DNA of 64,000 bases from Grammothele lineata (lineage: Eukaryota > Basidiomycota > Agaricomycetes > Polyporales > Polyporaceae). Position 1 is the stretch's first letter. Each line of letters starts with the position of its first letter. Under the pieces are notes generated by a model. It made no database searches, was not told the origin of the DNA, and saw only the letters and a list, made by a program, of their open reading frames with translations. The stretch covers positions 248,001 to 312,000 of the forward strand of contig NDFF03000007.1 of assembly GCA_002150815.3 (NCBI GenBank), in the 5' to 3' direction. Shown piece after piece: positions 56,455-64,000 of the stretch. The position numbers and the translations under genes are program-made.

Positions 56455-58959
56455 GGCGGCCTAGTGCGCGGTAGGTAGGATGGGGGGCGGAGGGGGAAGG
56501 GAAAGGTGTGTCCGCCCGCGCAGGGGGAGGGTTTTGAGGGTGTGTTCGGGAGGCATGAGTGTGAAAATAGGTGATCGGTGCCTCGGTAGGATGGAGGCTG
56601 GTGGCAGCCGTCAAGGGCTCAAACGAGAGCCACCAGCTCTCAGCAAGAAACGAGCCCTCTCTCGGACGCGCCCACAACCGCCTCTGACCCTGACGTCATA
56701 CACTCCACCGTGCGAAGGGCCCCCGTTGTTGTGCTGCTCGTCGCCCTCGCTGCGCCTCCCCATCGCCCGCAGATTCCAGAGTTCAAGGCACGTTCTCGTG
56801 TGAGCTGGTGTCGGCGTCGTGCCCGTCGGCGTCCGGTCTCAACTGGCGCGGCCAGCGCGGAAGAGGAGCAACGAATATCCACGCAGTCAGCTGGGCCCGC
56901 GCCTCCGCCGTTTCCCCAATCCGGAAAGGCCTAGAGCGTAGGGCCTTCTCCTGAATATTACTCATAGACGCCCGTCGCGTCCGTTTCTCCGTCCTCCTGC
57001 TCGCGTCCACGTGCACGCAACGCCCGCCTGCGCGTCGTTCCATGTCGACAGCCCCAACGGAGAACCTTCTCTGACTGACAGAACGTCTTCTTCTTGTGGA
57101 CCACCCCTTGCGCGGCGCGTTCTCCTTCCATCCTTCGTCCGCGTTCGAGTGTCCTTTGTTCCCGTCTCATCTCTCATCTCGCGTCTCCTGGAAGAAGACA
57201 AAACTCGAGAAGTTCAATACTCAGAAATCTTCAAACGTAGCTGACGCCTTCGGGAGCGGAGAGCGCGTCCCCGCTAACCCCGGCGCTCCGTCCAACGTCC
57301 AGCGTCCAACGTCCGCAGCGTCCCCGAGCTCTGTCAGTACGCGTCGTTTGGCCCTCCGCGCGCATTGGTGCCGGCGGCTGACGTCGACGTCGACCAGGCT
57401 CGCGACACCGCGACGTGCGACAAGCGCGTCCTGTCCCGTCCGACCGCGCCGCGCCGCGCTGCTCAGCATGGAGCAGAAGCTCACCGCCCTTCGCCGATAG
57501 GTCCGGGAACGCATCGCGCTGAGCAAGCACACGGGCGAACGCAGCCCGCGTCCTGTTCGCGCCAGCCCGCGCGCGATGGGCGCGCGCTACTTATGTGTGG
57601 CGATCAGTGTCCCCGGATGTCGAACACGCTCGCCACGCCCGCAACATCTGCGCCCTCCTTCTGCCATCTCCCTGGTCGTCCCTCGTTCCTGCCAGCGTGT
57701 CACATACATACCCTCGGTGATGCACTTCCCCGCCACCGGCAGCATCCCTCGTCCCCACGATCACCTATCGTCACCCGCCATTGACACCGCCTGTGCGCTC
57801 GAGCTTCTCCACTTTCCTATGCCTCTGCCCGAGTGTCTGCCATCTGGCGGTGTCCCATAGAGCCTAGAGGTCGAGCGCTCAGGTATATATACATTGTTTC
57901 CGCTCTCAGCTGAGCCGTCATCCCACTATAAGTATCAGTATTTCATGGATGGTGGGGAACGAGACCTGAGCAAGTACGCAACGAACGACAACATCTCCGC
58001 AAAGCCCGCTAGAAGACCCTGCGACATACGTAAGTCAATTATCTCGATTCCCCAAGGCTAAGTAGCGAGCTCCCGCTCGCCTCCGCGCGAACTCCGTCGC
58101 GCCGCTCGGGCCCGCCACAACCCCACTTCGCCAGTTCACGTACCGTATGAATGTTCGGGCCATCCCTTACGTGTACCGAAGTCGCATCGCCGCCGCTTGC
58201 TCGCGCTCTACTGTAGCGTCGGTGTGATGTCTACGATGGTAGGGTGAGAGAGCCACTGAGCCACTGAACGCAACAACGCGTCGGAGCCCGATGCAAACAT
58301 GCTGCTGATAATTACCGTGAGGTAGTCCTGCGGAATAAATACCGGATCGTACGCACGCAGCATGCTCAACCTCGCTGATCACGACCGAGAGTCGACTCGG
58401 ACTCACCATGTTCGTCCGTCCGTCCGTCCGTCCGTCCTCCGAACGGTCCACGGCCCACCGGCAAGGCGGGCCAGACGTCGACGCACGCCTCCGCCTGCAA
58501 CGGTCCGGGCCGTATGCGTTCCTCTCCCCGGGCCGGCTCGTGGCCACCGACTGCGAACTTGAAGTTGGCGTTCGGCGAAGTTTCCCGGTCGAATACAACA
58601 AGGTTTATGTAAGTTCGCCGGTGCAAGTCCACACTCACCACCACGCGCGATCAATCTGACGTCTGGAATGTAGCCCTCCCTAGGCGTAAATGACATGTAA
58701 GTGCGTTCCTGAATCCACTGTAGTAGATTAACATCTGCTACAACGTGGTGTTAACTACTACTCGTAAGCTGATTCAATCGTTTCTCAAGGCGATCGACCA
58801 CGAGAACGGCTTTAAGCATTACAACACGTGGGACCACGCGACGTCTTAACTTGCTCGTGTCATTAAGTAGGCGCACATGCGGCTGAGGAACCGCAGGTAC
58901 AGTGACAGCGCTTGACACTTAATGCGAGTGTCTTCGGACGGCGTCTGGATAGCGCCCCG
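56455..58959. other. Gene-poor stretch, 2.5 kb
   Basis: No gene I can support. Plus-strand frames at 57,096-57,500 and 57,365-57,784 and a minus frame at 58,167-58,601 have no family similarity and are rich in Arg, Pro and Ser, as expected from random GC-rich sequence. A GGTATATATACATTG at about 57,881 could be a core promoter but no gene follows convincingly. Confidence 0.4.
58409..58438. repeat. Tetranucleotide microsatellite (GTCC)n
   Basis: Seven or so copies of GTCC in a row inside a gene-poor stretch; antisense frames read it as TDGR repeats, which should not be taken as coding. Confidence 0.85.
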
Positions 58960-60018
58960 GATATCCAGGTTGCCAGTGGCCACGAAGCCGGTAACTTCAA
59001 GTTTGGCGCTGCCTCAGCTCCCTCGTGCGGAACACTGCATGCAAAACGGGCGGCCGTGGATATCCTCACGACTTCCCTCAGCCGCTTCTGAGCGCATGCC
59101 CGAGATATCTTGAGCTACTTCGGGTTCGATGGCTAAGACGGGCGGACGGCCGATGGATTTCCGAGTGGCTACCGCAGTACGAAAGATTGGCCCTCTTGTG
59201 TTCACCATAGCTCCTCCCTACTGGCGGGCAAGGCCCAGGGCCCAGGGTTGTGGATTCAAAGCGTCACGGTATTCCGCTGAATTCGGAACGCCTATGCGGA
59301 AACGACGGCCTGGAACCGCACGACGAGCGCGTGCCAGATATCTAGGGAGCTTGTGGCACGCAGCTTTCATAATCCGGTTCACTGAAACTCAATCGGCCTC
59401 TTGGCCGGTGAAGTGACGCGTGAATTTACGTAAGAGTAATATCTAGTGCCACCCTTCTCGGACGCAGCCGATAGTGAGCCTAAACATCCGGAAACCGCGT
59501 TTTCCTGGAATCTGTTGAACCTCTTAGTTCGTTCTTACTCGATGCATTGCCTCTATACATAACTCACTCTGTCTATGTTTGAAGCGAAGGGGCGTTGGTA
59601 CTGCTAGCGAGGCGAAGACGTGGCTATGGATAGGTACGTCCCAAGACATGGCTCGGGCGGTGCGTGTCGCCGCCACTAGATATCTGGATAGTCTCACGGA
59701 CATTTCTCAGAGGAAGTGAGGGTTCTATATTACAACGGTCATAGTATGGGCTGACTTCGATGTGTGGTATTCCCACGCAACATATGACGGCGTTTTCGAT
59801 CTTCCGGGTTCTGAGAGTCGTCATTGGTCCGTCTTGATTATTGGTGTGCTTGGGACCGCTGGTCGTAATTTAGTCTCACATTCATTGCCTCGGAGCGCTG
59901 ATAGAACGCTTGAGTGTTTATAGAGCATTATCGTGCCGGTAAAAGGGCGCGGTCCATCCATGTTCGCACTTCTCACCCTGGCGTGCGGAGAGCTCAAGGC
60001 TCGAAGGAAGAAGATATC
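58960..60018. promoter_or_regulatory. Cluster of RGATATCY palindromes upstream of the second HET gene
   Basis: Six sites in 1.06 kb, starting at 58,960, 59,059, 59,104, 59,337, 59,679 and 60,013; all fit RGATATCY. The 52.0-58.9 kb interval between the two clusters has none that I could find. The cluster ends about 330 bp before the start of the second HET gene. TATA-like GTTATAAGG (60,099-60,107) and GATATATAACCC (60,320-60,331) lie closer to the gene. Confidence 0.6.
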
Positions 60019-60347
60019 CAGCTAAATGTTGGAGTCTATAGTTGTGGTGTCGAATACGCGTTTGATGAATCGACGGTGATGTATCGAGATTAGTCGCGGT
60101 GTTATAAGGACGAGCTCAGACGACACTTTCCATCTCACCAGCCACTACCAACCCTTCTCCTTGCACTCTCTTTGTCATATCCGGATCGCGCCTGAGTCCA
60201 CCTAATATCCTGCCATTTCCTCCTCCGTTTTCCGGTTCACACTACTAAGTACATGCATGGATTTACAGCATTCTCATCTGAACACCAGGCACGCGCTTAG
60301 CATCTATGCAGAGTACTACGGATATATAACCCTTTTCATGCAGCGTA

Positions 60348-62468
60348 ATGCGTCTTCTGAATACCACAACAGGACGAATCGAATCGTTCAAGAATTCGAG
60401 CACAACGCGCTACGCTATCCTATCCCACGTCTGGGCCAAGAATGGTCAGTTGGACTTCGTCGCAGAACAAACATTTGAGGATGTGATCTCTATCCAAGAA
60501 AAGACTACCGTCGAAATTATCCTCTCCAGCCTCACTCCGAAGGTCCAACGCGCGTGCGCTACAGCGCGAGGACACGGGTATCAACATATCTGGATTGACA
60601 CGTGTTGTATCAACAAAACGAGCAGCTCGGAGCTCTCCGAAGCTATCAACTCCATGTTCTATTGGTATTCTACCGCAGACGTCTGCTATGCGTACCTCGC
60701 TGACGTCGATAACGTTCACGATCCGCATCGACCAGGCTCGCAGTTTCGCGAAAGCCAGTGGTTCAAACGCGCGTGGACGCTCCAGGAGCTGATCGCGCCG
60801 TCCGCCGTCCTCTTTTTCTCGAAGGATTGGCGTCTCATTGGCACGAAGACCGGTCTGGCATCCGTCATCTCCGAAGTGACCAGGATCGAGCCGGACGTCC
60901 TGCTCGGTCGTCTCCGGCTCTCTGATGTGTCTGTCGCAAAGCGCATGTCGTGGGCTGCCAGCCGTGAGGCTGCGAGACCCGAGGACGAGGCTTACTGCCT
61001 CATGGGGATCTTCAATATCCATCTCACGCTGAACTACGGCGAAGGAAGGATTGCCTTCTACCGACTTCAAGAGGAGATTATGAAGAGAATCCCGGATCAG
61101 AGCCTTTTCGTGTGGGGTTCTCGGAGCCCTTTCCTTCCAGCAGAGGATTGTCCTCCTTCGCCCCGGTCCACGAGCGATACCCTGGAATCATATCTTCTTG
61201 CTCCTTCTCCCCACGCTTTCAAGGATGCCTTCAATATCTCTACGCTCAACCGTCCTAGGTTTGAGTTCATGATCGGATGTCATATCCCTCATCCTGAGTT
61301 CACCGTCACGGCATACGGTATCCGTGCCAGCCTCCCTGTTCTCCAGTGCTCCGACTACCATCTCGCGCTCCTGACCTGCACCGATGGTAGCGGGTGCGTC
61401 CTTGCTCTAGTGCTGGGTCAGTCTTCGATCGACGGCCCAGAGTTCAACGTCGCAGTTGGCCTATCCTCATCACTATGCCCTTTCGATGCTCCGACGAAGG
61501 CGGGGTATTGCCGTCTTGTCTCAATTTCTCGGACACAGCTGCAGCCCCTTCTGACCTCCATTCAGGAGAGGACGGTGTATATCCGTTTTCACGTTCCCGC
61601 ATGGAGGGCTACCATCCACGACACGGGATCCCACGAAACGGGGCGTCCGCCTCAACCACCCATTCCGAGCGTCCAACTCGCTTCTTGGTCTTCGGAGCTT
61701 CTTCGCGCAGAGGGATACAGTATCACGCGCACACGCTCTAAGAGCCCTACAAGCACTCGGTTTGCGATCGCGCGCGGGAGCGAGATTTTGACAATTGAGA
61801 TTAGGCTCAGCCGATCTTTGTCTCAGGAGAACGCGTGGAGGCTGCGAACGTCTTCTAGGTCTGCGCGTAAACGAAACATCATACGCGTATCGCAGAACGC
61901 CACGACTTCGACAGCTGCCCCGAGCGGCCGCTCATCTAACCGTCGGACAAGAATTATCCCTACTACTCCGTGGACGCGTACGGAGTCCTCTATGTCGAAT
62001 ACATTTCCTCTTCGCTATAAAGGGTCCGGTAACTCTCGTGCCATGAGGATTTCACTCGGCGTACCCCCGTCTACACCTGCTCATATGTTGTCCGATAAGC
62101 CCTGGCTCCTTCAAATGGAGATTGTAGACGTCACACCATCTCTGAATCGCACGCGGTCACTCGAAAGCTTTCATCGTATGTATACACATTCTAGTGTTTG
62201 CGAGAGAAGAACTAATTTTCTTGCAACGTACGAAATAGCTTTCGCCGACTGCTGCGGGCGTGCCGTGCGGTGTCATAAAGAAAGGACCTGTGCTGATGTT
62301 CAGAAAGCTTGCATGTTCTGTAAATTTATGTCCGCATTGAGTTATGTAGCATCTCACAATGCTTGGGGAGAATATCAGCCCTCACGAGGAGACAGGATGC
62401 CTGAGAGGAGACACGCTCAACCAACCTACCCCTGTGCATTGACTACGTGGTGCGTTGTTTTTCTATGA
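60348..62468 (+). CDS. HET-domain protein, paralogue of the gene at 46.8-50.0 kb
   Basis: 706 residues in one open frame. Starts MRLLNTTTGRIESFKNSSTT, parallel to the first HET gene (MRLIDTSTG). HET-domain blocks: YAILSHVWAKNGQLDF, IWIDTCCINKTSSSELSEAI, DVCYAYLADVDNVHDP and WFKRAWTLQELIAPSAVLFF, then SVAKRMSWAASREAARPEDE and LMGIFNIHLTLNYGEGR. Similarity to the first gene continues through PDQSLFVWGSRSPFL and HPEFTVTAYGIRASLP to beyond residue 450. After that the two diverge. An intron may begin at GTATGTATAC (about 62,175), so the last 95 residues are doubtful. The two HET genes point away from each other with about 10.4 kb between starts. Confidence 0.88.
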   Translation: MRLLNTTTGRIESFKNSSTTRYAILSHVWAKNGQLDFVAEQTFEDVISIQEKTTVEIILSSLTPKVQRACATARGHGYQHIWIDTCCINKTSSSELSEAINSMFYWYSTADVCYAYLADVDNVHDPHRPGSQFRESQWFKRAWTLQELIAPSAVLFFSKDWRLIGTKTGLASVISEVTRIEPDVLLGRLRLSDVSVAKRMSWAASREAARPEDEAYCLMGIFNIHLTLNYGEGRIAFYRLQEEIMKRIPDQSLFVWGSRSPFLPAEDCPPSPRSTSDTLESYLLAPSPHAFKDAFNISTLNRPRFEFMIGCHIPHPEFTVTAYGIRASLPVLQCSDYHLALLTCTDGSGCVLALVLGQSSIDGPEFNVAVGLSSSLCPFDAPTKAGYCRLVSISRTQLQPLLTSIQERTVYIRFHVPAWRATIHDTGSHETGRPPQPPIPSVQLASWSSELLRAEGYSITRTRSKSPTSTRFAIARGSEILTIEIRLSRSLSQENAWRLRTSSRSARKRNIIRVSQNATTSTAAPSGRSSNRRTRIIPTTPWTRTESSMSNTFPLRYKGSGNSRAMRISLGVPPSTPAHMLSDKPWLLQMEIVDVTPSLNRTRSLESFHRMYTHSSVCERRTNFLATYEIAFADCCGRAVRCHKERTCADVQKACMFCKFMSALSYVASHNAWGEYQPSRGDRMPERRHAQPTYPCALTTWCVVFL

Positions 62469-63828
62469 GATATACTCACTCTAACACAGAATATCTCTAG
62501 TACAAAAAGCAAGTTTGACTCCTTTGCGTCAGACTTGCTGCATTCCAGTACATAGAGAGGAACTGTCTGTGCCCTCGGGCATATGTATAAGCCATGACAT
62601 GAATGTGGTTGTATTCATCTGCGTTCACCTACTACCATTGAGTGTACACAGGATTTATCATGCCCCTTATGTCCCGACGGGGATAAAGGCAAAGTAGCGT
62701 CGCTAAATCTAGAACGACGACGTTGCTTTGTATGTGGCATGATGCGAAACAATTTCACGCATGAACCGATGACAGTATGCTGTATCGATTTACTCTGAGA
62801 CTACTCAGGCTGCAGAATCTCCTTCGACGCCAATTTGGACCATTCTTGCTGTCAGGAGGCTCTTGCTACATTTGTGCGTGGGCCTGCCGTCCAGCGGCGA
62901 CGTGACGCCCGTTGAGTCAGGAACCATGTCTACTAATCATATGCATGTCTGCTAATAATCTGCAAAAGAGTACTATGCGCTTCCCGGGAATTCGTTCCGT
63001 TCTCTCCATACAGGCGCTCGGCCGTAGATTCAGTGTGGCTGGAGCTCATCGGTGTTGAGCCCCCGATGCACCTTGTGGAGCATTTTGTCCGATAGCTTAA
63101 TTGAGGAAGACCTATTCTTCCGTTACGCAAGATGGTGAAACGGACGGCAACGACGCGGAAAACGCACGAAGCTTTTCGTTAGCTTGCTTTTGCCTCAGAA
63201 TGGAACCACAAGCGCGCACCTCGGAGGAAACGAACCAGCGCTGTCTCTGCAATGAATATGAGAGTCCGGTAGAAGTAAGCACAGCTTTTCCCCGCGTTCA
63301 CGGAAGGCGTGTTCCGAGGCGTCGAGAAAGTGTTATGCTAATTCTGTTCTGTAGGAATGACCTCATGGATGCCGATCACATGGCTCCTTCTGTCCCTACT
63401 AACGCCATCATCTCCAGTCATCTGCGCTCCGGCCTGAGGACTGCGCGCCGAACATCTCTCCCCGGCCCAGACAGCACGTCGTGCATCATTCTCGTCTTGG
63501 CGAAATATCTCCGTTAGCATCCTCAACTAGACACGTGCGCGCCCTCGCGCATGTCGCGCACGATGACTCTTACGCGGACGATGGTGAGTGGCCCGCGCGG
63601 GCCTGGCGTTGCAACTGTAACGCTTCGGCGCAAGCATCGCGGGCCTTCCACGGTCAAACATAGCTTTCCCCGCGTGTCCGTCGTCCCGCCCCTCCCGCTT
63701 CCGTCCATACGTGTTCGTCGGTGGGAAGGGAGGTCATATGCCTTCTCCGGGTATTCATTTGAAGCGATATAAAAGTACGAGGTGGCGGAGAGAGGAACTC
63801 CAAGGCCCCAGAGCTCGACATCGCCGAC
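62469..63828. other. Gene-poor stretch upstream of the CBM1 gene
   Basis: About 1.36 kb. A 138-codon plus-strand frame at 63,101-63,517 (starting MRKTYSSVTQDGETDGND) has no family similarity and I do not call it a gene. The last 300 bp should contain the promoter of the secreted CBM1 protein. Confidence 0.4.
63768..63774 (+). promoter_or_regulatory. TATA box of the CBM1 gene
   Basis: TATAAAA 55-61 bp before the ATG at 63,829, in a good position for a strongly regulated secreted enzyme gene. Confidence 0.6.
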
Positions 63829-64000
63829 ATGTTTTCGTTCAGCAAGATCTCGCTTGCGCTCCTCCCGCTGGTCTCCCTCGCTGTGGCACAGACGCAAGTC
63901 TGGGGCCAATGCGGCGGTATAGGCTTCACCGGTTCGACTACCTGCGGTACGTTACTTTTCAACGAATCCGCACAGTGAACGCGCTCACACTGCTGTCGCC
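63829..64000 (+). CDS. Secreted CBM1 protein, 5' part (carbohydrate-active enzyme, cut by window end)
   Basis: Starts MFSFSKISLALLPLVSLAVA, a signal peptide likely cleaved after VAVA/QT-like Ala, then QTQVWGQCGGIGFTGSTTC, the first half of a fungal cellulose-binding module (family 1) with its Cys residues. A GTACGT donor at 63,947 starts an intron inside the module. The next exon is outside or at the very edge of the window. An N-terminal CBM1 occurs in cellobiohydrolase II, xylanases, mannanases and esterases, so the catalytic domain cannot be named. Expected to be extracellular and involved in plant cell-wall breakdown. Confidence 0.9.

Noticed and set aside
57096..57784. Plus-strand frames that could be a small gene
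   Set aside because: No start context, no family similarity, Arg/Ser/Pro-rich composition as expected by chance in GC-rich DNA.
63101..63517. 138-codon plus-strand frame
   Set aside because: No similarity, no splice or promoter support; kept only as a note in the intergenic entry.

Overview
This window is nuclear DNA of a filamentous basidiomycete, most likely a wood- or litter-associated agaricomycete. The genes carry many introns of about 45-65 nt with GTRNGT donors, and the housekeeping proteins are fungal (Nog1, Trs65, Lys-tRNA synthetase, Hsp110). F-box-like and HET-domain proteins of the basidiomycete type are present, and the window ends inside a secreted protein with a fungal cellulose-binding module. 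No rRNA, convincing tRNA or CRISPR was found.

Layout. 0.4-8.3 kb is a dense housekeeping block: RNase H1 (minus), then Trs65 and the nucleolar GTPase Nog1 (plus). 10-21 kb is a rearranged accessory block. It holds a large EF-hand/ZZ-type zinc-finger protein, a partial tandem duplication of that gene's 3' end together with a small disordered gene, an inverted fragment of an ABC transporter, and a short terminal-inverted-repeat element. At 22-24 kb there is a Zn2Cys6 regulator with a C-terminal zinc cluster. 24.7-40.2 kb is again ordinary gene-dense sequence: a site-2 protease, an Ariadne-type RBR ubiquitin ligase, Hsp110/Sse1, cytosolic lysyl-tRNA synthetase (all minus) and a long Pro/Arg/Asp-rich disordered protein (plus).

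41-46.8 kb carries the intact ABC transporter, an F-box/LRR-like protein and a small unknown gene. 46.8-62.5 kb is framed by two paralogous HET-domain genes that point away from each other. Between them lie a small unknown gene, a type II membrane protein of the PC-esterase/TBL kind, and long gene-poor stretches. The window ends in a signal peptide plus CBM1 exon.

Most unusual signals. (1) The palindrome RGATATCY is clustered only in the two 1-2 kb regions upstream of the two HET genes, at far above chance density. (2) The tandem duplication was resolved reciprocally: the left copy kept the EF-hand/ZZ gene and lost the small gene, while the right copy kept the small gene and only a broken tail of the EF-hand/ZZ gene. 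(3) A 0.57 kb inverted ABC-transporter fragment is fused exactly to that broken tail. (4) A 208 bp inverted-repeat element sits at the end of the first exon of the EF-hand/ZZ gene. (5) A correctly phased heat-shock element lies upstream of Hsp110.

Exon boundaries were worked out by eye from splice consensus and reading-frame continuity. They are firm for RNase H1, partly checked for Trs65 and the small gene at 46.3 kb, and approximate elsewhere.
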